DNA of 35,817 nucleotides from positions 1 to 35,817 of the forward strand of contig JAFXVR010000070.1 in the NCBI GenBank assembly GCA_017534885.1, given 5' to 3'. The notes beneath the pieces are model-generated. The model had not been told where the DNA came from. It did no database searches and saw only the letters and a program-made list of their open reading frames with translations. The stretch comes from Clostridia bacterium. Lineage in GTDB: Bacteria; Bacillota; Clostridia; Christensenellales; Aristaeellaceae. This document shows positions 1 through 9,106 of the stretch, piece after piece (the stretch's first letter is position 1; each line of letters begins with the position of its first letter). A program made the position numbers and the translations under genes.

Positions 1-1
1 C

Positions 2-1590
2 AACGGCAAGACGGAGACCGTTGAAGCCACCCCGACCTGGAACGGGAACACCTACACCTACACCGGCCTGGACAAGTATGACGACGACGGCTACGAGTAC
101 ACCTACACCGTCACCGAAGTCCAGATCAACGGCTACGACGCACCGATGCAGGATGGGTTCAACTTCACCAACCCGATCCACGATCCCGAGGATGTGACCA
201 TCAGCGGCACCAAGACCTGGATCGACGGCGACAAGGAACACTACAACGCAGATGAGATCGTCCTGACCCTGACCCGCACAGCCAACGGCAAGACCGAGAC
301 CGTGAACGTCACGCCGGTCTGGGATGGCAGCACCTACACCTATTCCAACCTGGAGAAGTACGACGAGAACGGCTACGAGTACGTTTACACCGTGACCGAG
401 TCTCCCATCGTCGGCTACACCACCGAGCAGGATGGGTACAACTTCACCAACACCCTCAATCAGGAGTATCAGGACATCGCTGTGGTGAAGGTCTGGATTG
501 ACGATGACAACCGCGACGGCGTCCGGCCCGATCGCCTGGCGGTCACCCTCTCCGACGGCACGGTCATCTACCTGGATGAGAACGGCAACTGGAGAGCAAC
601 AGTCTCCAACCTGCCGAAGTACAAGGACAGCCGCGAGCCCATCGAGTACACCTGGACCGAGGAAGACATTCCCGAGTACGAGCTGATCTCCGTTGTCGAA
701 GAGAACGGCGTTACCACCTTCACCAACAGGCATGTGTCTGCGACAACAGCGCTGTCTGTCCGGAAGGTCTGGAATGACGACAACAACCGTGACGGCCTGC
801 GGCCCACTGAGCTGGTTGTTGAGCTCTATGCGGATGGCGAACCCACCGGCATCACCGTCACCCTGAACGAGGAGAACGGCTGGAGTGCGACCATCAACGA
901 GCTCCCGGCCAACAAGGCAGGCTCCGCCATCAGCTACACCTGGGTTGAGCCTGAGATTGAGGGCTACACGCTGATCACCACCGATGACAACGGCGTGATC
1001 GTGCTGACCAACACCCACGTGCCGGCTACCACGGCGCTGACGGTAGTGAAGGTCTGGAACGACGACAACAACCGCGACGGGCTGAGGCCTGAAAGCCTGA
1101 CCGTGACGCTGCTGGCCAACAACGTGAGGCTCAACACCGTCACCCTCAGCGATGCCAACAACTGGACAGCGACCATCAACAATCTGCCCGTCAACGAGAA
1201 CGGCAAGCCCATCCAGTACACCTGGACCGAGCCGGACATCCCGGGCTATACGCTGACCAACCGCAACACCGTGGTCAACACTACCACCCTCACCAACACC
1301 CATGTGCCTGAGACGGTGGAGCGCACCATTGTGAAGGTCTGGGTGGATAACGGTTATCCCGCGCGTCCCGCCAGTCTGACCATGATCCTCTTCGGCGGCG
1401 ACCTGCCCATCACAGTCACCCTGAACGAGGCCAACAACTGGCAGGCTACCGTAACCGGTCTGCCCAAGTACCGCGACGGTGTGGAGATTGTCTACACCTG
1501 GCGCGAGTCTGATGTGACCGGCTACACGCAGACCAACTACGTGACCAATGACACGGTGACGACCATCACCAACACGCGCGTGCCGCCTGA
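2..1590 (+). repeat. Tandem Cna_B-encoding DNA repeats
   Basis: Two repeat classes lie in tandem. The first has a period of about 280 bp: the AACGGCAAGAC block recurs at 2 and 284, and GATGGGT(T/A)CAACTTCACCAA at 152 and 431. The second has AAGGTCTGG at 488, 764, 1049 and 1334, giving periods of 276, 285 and 285 bp. The units starting at 764 and 1049 are almost identical over their first 40 bases, which points to recent duplication or gene conversion. Such arrays often change copy number between strains. Confidence 0.8.
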
Positions 1591-1894
1591 AGAGAACGAC
1601 ACGGTTTACACGCTGACCATCTACTACCGTTACCTGGATGGCAGGCCCGCCGCGCCCACCGTCATTCAGACCCATCACGAGGGCGATCCCTACGACGTGG
1701 TGTCGCCGCACATCGACGGTTACACAGCCACGATCCTGCGGGTCACGGGCATCCAGCCCAACCGCGACATCGAGTACGTCGTCATCTACATTCCGAACAA
1801 CGATCCCAACAATCCGTTCATCATTATCGATGACTTCGAGACGCCTTTGGGCCTTGGCCAGGTCTTCATCAACGTGGGCGACTGCCTTGAGTAA
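2..1894 (+). CDS. Cna_B-repeat surface protein, 5' truncated
   Basis: The reading frame is open from base 2, so the N-terminus lies outside the window; the first internal ATG, at 146, is not a start because the Cna_B pattern runs straight through it. About 630 residues are visible. Two longer repeat units end in DGY/FNFTN. Four shorter units follow, each opening with a KVW motif (often KVWNDDNNRDG), then YTW and closing with TNT/TNR. A MucBP-like stretch (YTLTIYYRYLDG ... IEYVVIY) covers roughly 1609-1790. Cna_B domains are beta-sandwich stalk modules of Gram-positive adhesins, so an extracellular structural role is inferred. The C-terminus shows no LPXTG, hydrophobic helix or basic tail. It ends in an acidic stretch, PLGLG and GDCLE, with the only cysteine of the visible protein. 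How it stays at the surface is unclear. Confidence 0.88.
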   Translation, partial: NGKTETVEATPTWNGNTYTYTGLDKYDDDGYEYTYTVTEVQINGYDAPMQDGFNFTNPIHDPEDVTISGTKTWIDGDKEHYNADEIVLTLTRTANGKTETVNVTPVWDGSTYTYSNLEKYDENGYEYVYTVTESPIVGYTTEQDGYNFTNTLNQEYQDIAVVKVWIDDDNRDGVRPDRLAVTLSDGTVIYLDENGNWRATVSNLPKYKDSREPIEYTWTEEDIPEYELISVVEENGVTTFTNRHVSATTALSVRKVWNDDNNRDGLRPTELVVELYADGEPTGITVTLNEENGWSATINELPANKAGSAISYTWVEPEIEGYTLITTDDNGVIVLTNTHVPATTALTVVKVWNDDNNRDGLRPESLTVTLLANNVRLNTVTLSDANNWTATINNLPVNENGKPIQYTWTEPDIPGYTLTNRNTVVNTTTLTNTHVPETVERTIVKVWVDNGYPARPASLTMILFGGDLPITVTLNEANNWQATVTGLPKYRDGVEIVYTWRESDVTGYTQTNYVTNDTVTTITNTRVPPEENDTVYTLTIYYRYLDGRPAAPTVIQTHHEGDPYDVVSPHIDGYTATILRVTGIQPNRDIEYVVIYIPNNDPNNPFIIIDDFETPLGLGQVFINVGDCLE

Positions 1895-1910
1895 GCGGCT
1901 TTGAAGTCCT

Positions 1911-1955
1911 GTGGGGAAGGAGAGTCTTGCGCAATGAGAAGCTCTCCTTCCCCAC
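1911..1955 (+). terminator. Terminator-like hairpin after the Cna_B gene
   Basis: A perfect 14-bp inverted repeat, GTGGGGAAGGAGAG (1911-1924) and CTCTCCTTCCCCAC (1942-1955), encloses a 17-nt loop just after the stop codon. The stem is strong, but only TCCCCTGTTG follows and there is no U-tract, so it is either a weak intrinsic terminator or a 3'-end stabilising structure. Confidence 0.55.
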
Positions 1956-2033
1956 TCCCCTGTTGCCATCTTCCGGCTCTGCGCCCGAAAGACTGACAAG
2001 ATCTCAGCTTGTCCGAGAAAGGATGATCCACGT

Positions 2034-4016
2034 ATGAAGAGATTCAGCGCCTTGATCCTCGCCGTGCTGATGCTGCTGACCTGCCTTGCCGCCCATATGG
2101 AGGGCGCGGAGCCTGAAGATCAGCAGGAGAGCGTGTATGATCATCTGTCAGTGGGCAATCCCACCCCGATGAAAGGTGACTTCTTTACCGATCTCTGGGG
2201 CAATGCCACCAGCGATATTGACGTCCGCAGCCTGCTGCACGGATATAACCTGGTGATGTGGGATGGCGAACAGGGCATGTTCACTGTGGATCCCTCCGTT
2301 GTCAGCGGCATCGGTGTGCTGGAAAACGCACAGGGCGACCGCAGCTATGTGCTGGCGCTGTACGATGATCTGTACTACTCTGATGGCATGCAGATTACCG
2401 CATGGGACTACGCCTTCTCCTTCCTGTTCCGCATGGCGCCTGAAGTGGAAGAGATCGGCGGCACCCCGGTGCGTTACGAGCAGCTGTTGGGGTATCAGGC
2501 TTATCTGGATGGCACCTCGCTGTATCTCTCCGGCGTGCGCGTCCTGTCTGATGACACCCTGATGATCACCGTGCGGCATGAGTACCTGCCCTTCTTCTAT
2601 GAGCTGGGGCTTCTGGAATGCAACCCCTTCCCCATTCACATCATCGCTCCCGGTGTTGAGGTCAGGGACGACGGCATGGGCGTGTATTTGGCCAATTTGG
2701 ATCCCGACGTGACGGAGCCTCTGTTTACCGCCGAGCTGCTCCAGAAAACAGTGATGGATCCGGAAACCGGCTATCTGTCCCATCCCTCTGTGGTCAGCGG
2801 ACCCTATACCCTGACTTCCTGGGACGGCGAAACTGCAGATTTTGCCATCAACCCCTATTTCAAGGGCAACAGCGCCGGTGAGATTCCTTCCATACCCACG
2901 CTTTCCTACACCTTGGCGGTCAACGATACCATGGTGGACGAGCTGGAGGAAGGCCGTTTCGATCTGCTCAACAAGGTGGTGCGTTCCGACAGCATCATGG
3001 AGGGCTTCAACCTGATCGGCGAAGACAATTACCGGATGAAGACCTACCCGCGAATTGGGCTGAGTTCCATCTGCTTTGCCTGCGAGCGGCCTGCCATGGC
3101 ATCCCAGGCTGTCCGCCAGGCCATCGCCTGGTGCATCGACCGGGATCAGCTGACCACTGAATACACCGGCAGCTTCGGCCTGCGCGTGGACGGTTATTAC
3201 GGCCTCGGCCAGTGGATGTACGGCATTATCAACGGCACCACGGCGCCGCCAGTCGATCCGCCTGAAAACGAGAATGACCGCAACGCCATGAATGAGTATG
3301 AGCGTCTGCTGGAGGAGTATGAAGCGCTGTCCCTGGACGGCCTGACCGCCTACACCCTTGACCTGGATCAGGCCCGCGCCCTGCTGGCCTCTGACGGCTG
3401 GGAGCTCAACCAGGACGGTCTGCTGGAAAAGGAGATCGAGGGCGAGCGGGTGGTGATGGACCTGACCCTGCTATGCCCGGAAGGCAACAACATCAACGAG
3501 TGGCTTGAGGCGCACCTGATTCCCGACCTGGCGTCTGTCGGCATCCGGCTGAGCATCGAGATCGTGCCCATGACCGAGCTGCTGGAGCGCTGGTATGGCC
3601 AGAGCGACCGCGACGCGGACATGATTTACATGGCCACCAACTTTGACATCATCTTTGACCCGGCCATCCATTTCATTGTGGATGAAAGCGGCAGGCCGAA
3701 CTGGGCGTCCAGCAAACAGGCGGACGAGGAGCTTTACGAGCTGGCCCTGGCCATGCGCGAGACCGAACCCGGCAATGTGCTGGAATACATGCAGAAGTGG
3801 GTCGCTTTCCAGGAGCGCTTCAACGAGATCCTGCCCGTGCTGCCGCTCTACTCCAATGTCTACTTTGACTTCTACATTGGCGCGCTGAAGGATTACGACA
3901 TCGAAGAGCACTCCACCTGGGGCCTGGCCATCGTCGGCGCATCCCTGAGCGCTGAAGAGGAAACGGAAGACGAGCTGGATGACGACCTGGACGGTTTTGA
4001 GGAGTTTGACGACTGA
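2034..4016 (+). CDS. Family-5 (peptide-type) ABC substrate-binding protein
   Basis: 660 residues, longer than the usual 500-600 of the SBP_bac_5 family. The start ATG follows GAAAGGA (2016-2022). A signal peptide (MKRFSALILAVLMLLTCLAA) precedes the mature region. Family hallmarks include YSDGMQITAWDYAFSF near residue 116, AVRQAIAWCIDRDQLT about a third of the way from the end, and a late GIRLSIEIV strand. The C-terminus is strongly acidic (ELDDDLDGFEEFDD). These proteins deliver oligopeptides or similar solutes to an Opp/Dpp-type importer. No permease or ATPase gene is adjacent, so the partner is elsewhere or absent. The Cys in LLTC is preceded by Thr, not Ala/Gly/Ser, so lipidation is doubtful. 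The family call is firm; the substrate is unknown. Confidence 0.88.
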   Translation: MKRFSALILAVLMLLTCLAAHMEGAEPEDQQESVYDHLSVGNPTPMKGDFFTDLWGNATSDIDVRSLLHGYNLVMWDGEQGMFTVDPSVVSGIGVLENAQGDRSYVLALYDDLYYSDGMQITAWDYAFSFLFRMAPEVEEIGGTPVRYEQLLGYQAYLDGTSLYLSGVRVLSDDTLMITVRHEYLPFFYELGLLECNPFPIHIIAPGVEVRDDGMGVYLANLDPDVTEPLFTAELLQKTVMDPETGYLSHPSVVSGPYTLTSWDGETADFAINPYFKGNSAGEIPSIPTLSYTLAVNDTMVDELEEGRFDLLNKVVRSDSIMEGFNLIGEDNYRMKTYPRIGLSSICFACERPAMASQAVRQAIAWCIDRDQLTTEYTGSFGLRVDGYYGLGQWMYGIINGTTAPPVDPPENENDRNAMNEYERLLEEYEALSLDGLTAYTLDLDQARALLASDGWELNQDGLLEKEIEGERVVMDLTLLCPEGNNINEWLEAHLIPDLASVGIRLSIEIVPMTELLERWYGQSDRDADMIYMATNFDIIFDPAIHFIVDESGRPNWASSKQADEELYELALAMRETEPGNVLEYMQKWVAFQERFNEILPVLPLYSNVYFDFYIGALKDYDIEEHSTWGLAIVGASLSAEEETEDELDDDLDGFEEFDD

Positions 4017-4032
4017 CAGACAGGCGCAGCAA

Positions 4033-4064
4033 AGGGGAGAGCCGGTTGATGCTGGCTCTCCCTT
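4033..4064 (+). terminator. Hairpin after the family-5 binding protein gene
   Basis: GGGAGAGCC (4035-4043) pairs with GGCTCTCCC (4054-4062), extended by a G-U and an A-T pair, around a 10-nt loop. The tail TTGCTGTATG is a poor U-tract. An in-frame ATG at 4046 lies inside this hairpin, which argues against it as the start of the next gene. Confidence 0.5.
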
Positions 4065-4129
4065 GCTGTATGTACAGGCGTGATTTGCATGGCTTTCGCA
4101 TCAGTTTTCAGGAGGGAGACGATAGACCC

Positions 4130-5206
4130 ATGTCTGTATTTGACTTCCCCATCGGCAGAGGCAACCCGAGAAACAGCGAGGGCTCTTTTCTGCAGCGCGG
4201 AGAGGATGAAATCCTTTTCGCCTACTCCTGCTTCAGCGGGGACAGAGCGCAGGATCACACGCCCGCGGACATCTGCCTTGTTCGCTCGTTTGACGGCGGC
4301 ATCGGCTGGAGCAAACCGGTGCGCATAGTCCGGGCGGACACCTTGCAGGCCATGAATGTGATGAGCGTTTCCCTGCTCCGGATGCTCAACGGGGACATCG
4401 GCCTGTTTTATCTCGTGCGCAAAAGCTGGACGGACATGTACATCGCTCTGCAGTGCTCCGGTGATGACGGCCTCACCTGGAGCGAACCCGTGCGCTGCTC
4501 CACCCGCACGGGGTATTTTGTGATGAACAACGACCGGGTGATCCGGACTTCGTCAGGGCGAATCCTCATTCCGGCGGCGGAGCACAAAAACAGCCTCGAC
4601 GCGCAGGGGCGGGTGAAGCTGGCCCCGGCCTCCGCCACCTTCTTCTTTTCGGACGACGACGGCATGACGTGGAACGAGGCGGAAACGGAGCTGAGGCTCA
4701 GCTATCCCGTGTGCCGTTCCGGGCTGCAGGAGCCAGGTGCTGTGGAACTTCATCCGGGACAGCTGTACGGATGGGCGCGCACAGATCTTGGCCGTCAGTA
4801 CGAGTTTCACTCCGCAGACGATGGCCTTCACTGGACGGAAGCTGTGCCCTCGCGCTTCACCTCTCCCCTCTCCCCCATGTCCATCCGACGGCTGCAGAAT
4901 CGTCAGCTGATGGCCATCTGGAATCCAGTGCCCGTCACCAACCTGATTCACAAAAGCAGGGTGACGGACTGCCGCACGCCGCTGGTGTATGCGCTCAGCA
5001 AAAACAACGGCACGGACTGGAGCGCCCCTGTCGTTGTTGAGGACAATCCGAACGCGGGTTACTGTTACACAGCCATGCTTCCTCAGCGGGACGCCGTGCT
5101 CCTGGCTTACTGCGCCGGAACGGAAGAAGACGGCTGCTGCCTCAACCGGCTGAGGATCCGGCGGCTTGGTCTTCCGCCGTACAACAACACAAGTGTTCAG
5201 GAGTGA
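4130..5206 (+). CDS. Sialidase-fold (BNR/Asp-box) protein
   Basis: 358 residues from the ATG at 4130, preceded by GGAGGG (4111-4116) at rather long spacing. The upstream in-frame ATG at 4046 has no good ribosome binding site and lies in a terminator-like hairpin. Five Asp-boxes (S-x-D-x-G-x-x-W) are seen: SFDGGIGW at 53, SGDDGLTW at 110, SDDDGMTW at 174, SADDGLHW at 228 and a degenerate SKNNGTDW at 290. This pattern marks the six-bladed beta-propeller of GH33-like exo-sialidases and BNR_2 proteins. No signal peptide or transmembrane segment is seen, so it should be cytoplasmic and act on imported sugars, if it is a glycosidase at all. The arginine triad could not be assigned with confidence. 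Its stop abuts that of the convergent next gene. Confidence 0.8.
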   Translation: MSVFDFPIGRGNPRNSEGSFLQRGEDEILFAYSCFSGDRAQDHTPADICLVRSFDGGIGWSKPVRIVRADTLQAMNVMSVSLLRMLNGDIGLFYLVRKSWTDMYIALQCSGDDGLTWSEPVRCSTRTGYFVMNNDRVIRTSSGRILIPAAEHKNSLDAQGRVKLAPASATFFFSDDDGMTWNEAETELRLSYPVCRSGLQEPGAVELHPGQLYGWARTDLGRQYEFHSADDGLHWTEAVPSRFTSPLSPMSIRRLQNRQLMAIWNPVPVTNLIHKSRVTDCRTPLVYALSKNNGTDWSAPVVVEDNPNAGYCYTAMLPQRDAVLLAYCAGTEEDGCCLNRLRIRRLGLPPYNNTSVQE

Positions 5207-6064
5207 TCAGGCTTGTGCGGCCAGCAGCGTCTCCCTGAAGGCATCGTAGTTCTCTGTCTCATAGCCGCGGCAGTACACCGCGAATTCAATATAGCTGAAA
5301 TACTGTGCATACTCGGTCAGGGCGTCCCGGTATGCCCTGGCCACCGCCCACGGATCGTTGGCAAAAGCGCCGCATCCAAAGGCTCCGAGGATGAGCGCGT
5401 CGGCGCGTTTTGACGCGGATATGTGCAGGATATGCCGGGCGCGCTTCAGGTGAATTGCGTACTGTTCATCCGCTGACAGACGGACGGCATCAGCAGCCTC
5501 CGGATTGTGGATGTTCCCGGGGAGCTCCCGCAGGTTCGGCGCGGCGCAGGTGATCACGTCCACCTTCACCCATTCGCCGGCATCGAGCCGCTGTGGCAGG
5601 CTCTCGTCCGTCTTGCAGATCACCACATCAGGTGACCAGATGCAGGCGTCCGTGTGCAGGGGATTCTCCGCGGCGCGGTTCGGCAGGTAATAAGCTTCCC
5701 ACAGAAAGCGCTGGTTCAGCGTGGGATAGAGCGTTGAGCAGCGGCAGAGGCTTTCCTCCTGAGCGCTGCTGCCGTGCTTCACGCCGCCGCCCGGATTCAC
5801 GGCGGAAGCAAAGTTCAGCACGGCGATTCGCTCTTCTCCATGAGCATGCCGGCGATCGCTGGCGGCCTGAAAGCTCTTCTTTCCAGTCACCGCAATCACC
5901 GCTGGCCTCTCCCGCTTTTCCGGCAGCGGAGGATAAGCGTCAGCGCTGAAAATGGACGTCTCCCTGCAGCTCGCCTCCGCAGCCGCGGACAGCTGCGCGT
6001 TTTCAGAGGTATAGTCCAGGGTGTCTTCAAACACTTCGATCAGTTTTTGCCTTCTGTCAAACAT
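5207..6064 (-). CDS. Bacterial-type poly(ADP-ribose) glycohydrolase (TIGR02452/DUF2263)
   Basis: 285 residues. I start at the ATG complementary to 6062-6064, which has GGAGG seven bases upstream. A longer frame back to 6166 exists, but that ATG would lie upstream of the likely promoter. The decisive motif is the PARG signature GGG-x7-QEE at residues 92-104, following the macrodomain strand VLNFASAVNP. ALILGAFGCGAFANDP near the C-terminus matches the family's second conserved block. PARG-type macrodomains hydrolyse ADP-ribose polymers or remove ADP-ribose from targets. The gene is convergent with the sialidase-like gene, their stops forming TGATCA, and divergent from clpB. The family call is strong; the physiological substrate in this host is unknown. 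Confidence 0.85.
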   Translation of the reverse strand: MFDRRQKLIEVFEDTLDYTSENAQLSAAAEASCRETSIFSADAYPPLPEKRERPAVIAVTGKKSFQAASDRRHAHGEERIAVLNFASAVNPGGGVKHGSSAQEESLCRCSTLYPTLNQRFLWEAYYLPNRAAENPLHTDACIWSPDVVICKTDESLPQRLDAGEWVKVDVITCAAPNLRELPGNIHNPEAADAVRLSADEQYAIHLKRARHILHISASKRADALILGAFGCGAFANDPWAVARAYRDALTEYAQYFSYIEFAVYCRGYETENYDAFRETLLAAQA

Positions 6065-6136
6065 GAACAGGCCTCCCGGTGCTGCCGCGTAAGCTTTTTT
6101 GTTTGGCGCATTGTCAGCTTCCCATGAGGCCAATAT

Positions 6137-6166
6137 ATCATACCTGCACCGCCTGCGCAAGGGCAA
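6137..6166 (-). promoter_or_regulatory. Probable promoter of the PARG-like gene
   Basis: On the minus strand TTGCCC (6161-6166) and TATGAT (6137-6142) are separated by 18 bases. The predicted transcript would start near 6130, upstream of the chosen start codon and downstream of the alternative ATG at 6166. Confidence 0.4.
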
Positions 6167-6243
6167 GTTGATTCAGGCGATGGGTATACCTCCCCTTTTT
6201 CGCCATGCCACGGCAAAATCTTGAAAAAAGAGGTGAATCCCCC

Positions 6244-6271
6244 TTGACAGCCGCCCAAATTGGTGTACAAT
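6244..6271 (+). promoter_or_regulatory. clpB promoter
   Basis: A consensus TTGACA (6244-6249) and TACAAT (6266-6271) are separated by 16 bases. Transcription would start near 6278, immediately before the CtsR site. Confidence 0.7.
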
Positions 6272-6282
6272 AACCTTGTAAA

Positions 6283-6299
6283 GGTCAAAGAAAGTCAGA
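6283..6299 (+). promoter_or_regulatory. CtsR operator upstream of clpB
   Basis: GGTCAAA (6283-6289), a GAA spacer and AGTCAGA (6293-6299) reproduce the CtsR tandem heptad RGTCAAA-NAN-RGTCAAA with one mismatch in the second heptad. Lying just after the -10 box, it would block initiation or early elongation. CtsR represses clp genes in Gram-positive bacteria and releases DNA on heat stress. A 7-bp inverted repeat, AAAGGTC/GACCTTT (6280-6304), overlaps the site. Confidence 0.75.
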
Positions 6300-6323
6300 C
6301 CTTTCCGAAAGGAGTGGACGCCT

Positions 6324-8924
6324 ATGGCAGCGCTTCCGAATTATACGCAGAAATCCCTTGATGCGATCCGCCGCGCCCAGCAAATCGCCATTGAATATCA
6401 GCATCCGCAGGTGGATCAGGAGCACCTTGTTCTGGCATTGATTGAGGAAGGTCAGGAGCTGATTCCCCAGCTGCTGACCAAAGCGGGCCTGTCCATCGAG
6501 AGCCTGAAAGCCGCCGCTCAGGATTCCCTGGAAAGGACAGCCCACGTATCCGGCTCCGGGCATCAGCCTGATCAGATCTATCTGACCAATGAGATGGAGA
6601 AGTCCTTGCATGCCGCCTCAGAAAAGGCGAAGCAGATGAAGGACGAGTACATCTCCGTCGAGCACCTCTGGATGGGCATCGCAGAGAAGCCCAACGCCCG
6701 CATGAAGGGCATCCTGAGCCGGCTCGGCTATCAGCCTGATGCCTTCCTGAAAGCCCTCAGCAGCGTCCGCGGCGCCACCCGCGTGACCACCGATAACCCC
6801 GAGGAAACCTACGACGCGCTGAAAAAGTACGGCACCGATCTGGTGGCCATGGCCCGCAACCAGAAGCTGGATCCAGTGATCGGCCGCGATTCCGAGATCC
6901 GCAACGTCATCCGCATCCTCTCGCGTAAAACCAAGAACAACCCTGTGCTGATCGGCGAACCAGGCGTGGGCAAGACAGCCATCGCGGAAGGTCTCGCCCA
7001 GCGCATCGTGCGCGGAGACGTGCCGGATTCCCTGAAGGAAAAGACGATCTTCTCCCTGGACATGGGCAGCCTGATCGCCGGCGCGAAGTTCCGCGGCGAG
7101 TTTGAGGAGCGGCTGAAGGCGGTGCTGGCGGAAATCAAGAAAAGCGAGGGCCGGATCATCCTCTTCATCGACGAGCTGCACACCATCGTCGGCGCTGGCA
7201 AGGCGGAAGGCGCAATGGACGCCGGCAACCTGCTCAAGCCCATGTTAGCTCGGGGTGAGCTGCACTGCATCGGCGCGACCACCCTGAATGAATACCGGCA
7301 GTATATCGAGAAGGACGCAGCCCTTGAACGGCGCTTCCAGCCCGTAATGGTGGCTGAACCGACGGTGGAGGACACCATCGCTATTCTGCGCGGCCTGAAG
7401 GAGCGCTATGAGGTCTTCCACGGCGTGAAGATTCAGGACAGCGCGCTGATCGCCGCGGCCACCCTCTCCAATCGCTATATCACGGACCGCTTCCTGCCGG
7501 ACAAGGCCATCGATCTGGTGGATGAGGCCTGCGCCATGATCCGCACCGAGATCGATTCCATGCCCACCGAGCTGGATGAGGTCAGCCGCAAGATCATGCA
7601 GCTGGAGATTGAGGAGACCGCCCTGAAGAAGGACGAGGATCCGGCTGCCCGGGAGCATCTGGAGAACGTCCGCAAAGAACTGGCTGACAAGCGCGACCAT
7701 TTCAACGCCATGAAGGCGCGCTGGGAAGCCGAGCGCCAGGCCATCGACCGGGTGAGCAGCCTCCGGAGCCAGATCGAGCAAACCAAGGCTGACATCGAGA
7801 AGGCCAAGCGGGATTATGACCTCGCCCGCGCCAGCGAGCTGGGGTACAGTGTGCTGCCCGCACTGGAAAAGGAGCTGGCCGAAACGGAAGCCCTCGCAGA
7901 AAAAAGCAAGGGAGAAGACAGTCTGCTGCATGACAAGGTGACTGATGACGAAATTGCCCGGATTATCGCCAGATGGACGGGCATCCCGGTATCAAAGCTG
8001 ATGGAAAGCGAGCGGGAGAAGCTCCTGCGCCTGCCGGACATCCTGCACGAGCGGGTCATCGGCCAGGACGAGGCGGTCACCAAGGTCTCCGAGGCCATCC
8101 TGCGCAGCCGCGCTGGTATTCAGGATCCCAACCGGCCGCTGGGCTCCTTCCTCTTCCTCGGCCCCACCGGCGTGGGCAAAACCGAGCTGGCCAAGACCCT
8201 GGCCCAGGCGCTGTTTGACGACGAGAAGAACATGGTGCGCATCGACATGAGCGAGTACATGGAGAAGTTCAGCGTCTCCCGCCTGATCGGCGCGCCTCCC
8301 GGATACGTGGGCTATGACGAGGGCGGCCAGCTGACTGAGGCCGTGCGCCGTCATCCCTATTCCGTCGTCCTCTTTGACGAGGTGGAAAAGGCGCATCCGG
8401 ACGTGTTCAACGTGCTCCTGCAGGTGCTGGACGACGGACGCATCACGGACAGCCAGGGCCGGACAGTGGATTTCAAGAACACCATCCTCATCATGACCAG
8501 CAATCTGGGCTCTGAATACCTGCTGGAGGGCATTCAGGACGGCCAGATCAGCGAGAGCGCCAGGAATCTGGTCAATCAGCTGCTGAAGACCCATTTCCGT
8601 CCGGAATTCCTGAACCGGATCGATGAGATTGTCTGCTTCCAGCCGCTGCAGCGCGAGCAGATCACCCGCATTGTGGCGCTGCTGGTGGCCGGTTTGAATC
8701 AGCGGCTCAGCGACCGCCGCATTTCCGTCCGCCTGACAGAGGAAGCCATGGAGGCTGTGATCGACCAGGGCTTTGATCCGGTGTACGGTGCACGTCCGCT
8801 GAAGCGCTATCTGCAGTCCCATGTGGAAACCCTTGTGGCCCGGCGGCTCATCCGCGGCGACGTGCGTCCGGGTGAAGAGCTGGTGATCGACACGCAGCCG
8901 GACGGCAGCCTCTTTATCAGATAA
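6324..8924 (+). CDS. clpB: ATP-dependent disaggregase ClpB
   Basis: 866 residues, full length for ClpB. The start ATG follows AAAGGAG at 9-base spacing. Order of domains: Clp_N repeats (residues 1-145), first AAA+ module with Walker A GEPGVGKT and Walker B ILFIDE, a long coiled-coil M domain (about 400-520) that separates ClpB from ClpA/ClpC, then the second AAA+ module with [14 protein letters not shown] and the pore-loop motif GYVGYDEGG, and the C-terminal D2-small domain. The hexamer threads aggregated proteins through its pore, working with DnaK. No ClpP-binding loop (IGF/LGF type) was noticed, as expected for a disaggregase. It appears to be a single-gene unit with its own promoter, CtsR operator and terminator. 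Confidence 0.97.
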   Translation: MAALPNYTQKSLDAIRRAQQIAIEYQHPQVDQEHLVLALIEEGQELIPQLLTKAGLSIESLKAAAQDSLERTAHVSGSGHQPDQIYLTNEMEKSLHAASEKAKQMKDEYISVEHLWMGIAEKPNARMKGILSRLGYQPDAFLKALSSVRGATRVTTDNPEETYDALKKYGTDLVAMARNQKLDPVIGRDSEIRNVIRILSRKTKNNPVLIGEPGVGKTAIAEGLAQRIVRGDVPDSLKEKTIFSLDMGSLIAGAKFRGEFEERLKAVLAEIKKSEGRIILFIDELHTIVGAGKAEGAMDAGNLLKPMLARGELHCIGATTLNEYRQYIEKDAALERRFQPVMVAEPTVEDTIAILRGLKERYEVFHGVKIQDSALIAAATLSNRYITDRFLPDKAIDLVDEACAMIRTEIDSMPTELDEVSRKIMQLEIEETALKKDEDPAAREHLENVRKELADKRDHFNAMKARWEAERQAIDRVSSLRSQIEQTKADIEKAKRDYDLARASELGYSVLPALEKELAETEALAEKSKGEDSLLHDKVTDDEIARIIARWTGIPVSKLMESEREKLLRLPDILHERVIGQDEAVTKVSEAILRSRAGIQDPNRPLGSFLFLGPTGVGKTELAKTLAQALFDDEKNMVRIDMSEYMEKFSVSRLIGAPPGYVGYDEGGQLTEAVRRHPYSVVLFDEVEKAHPDVFNVLLQVLDDGRITDSQGRTVDFKNTILIMTSNLGSEYLLEGIQDGQISESARNLVNQLLKTHFRPEFLNRIDEIVCFQPLQREQITRIVALLVAGLNQRLSDRRISVRLTEEAMEAVIDQGFDPVYGARPLKRYLQSHVETLVARRLIRGDVRPGEELVIDTQPDGSLFIR

Positions 8925-8947
8925 GGTCATTCACAGCCCAATACTCT

Positions 8948-8994
8948 GCCCGCTGTTCTCTGCCCGTGTTTTCCGGCGCGAACAGCGGGCTTTC
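8948..8994 (+). terminator. clpB intrinsic terminator
   Basis: A perfect 11-bp stem GCCCGCTGTTC (8948-8958) and GAACAGCGGGC (8980-8990), followed by TTTCTTGCT. Confidence 0.75.
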
Positions 8995-9106
8995 TTGCTG
9001 TCTTCTTACTGCCGAATACAGCCGGGAGAATTCAGCGCAGGCCTGCAGGCAAAAAGAAAAACCATCCCAAATCAGCGCCTGTGCGCATTTCCCTGCCTGT
9101 CAGCCC

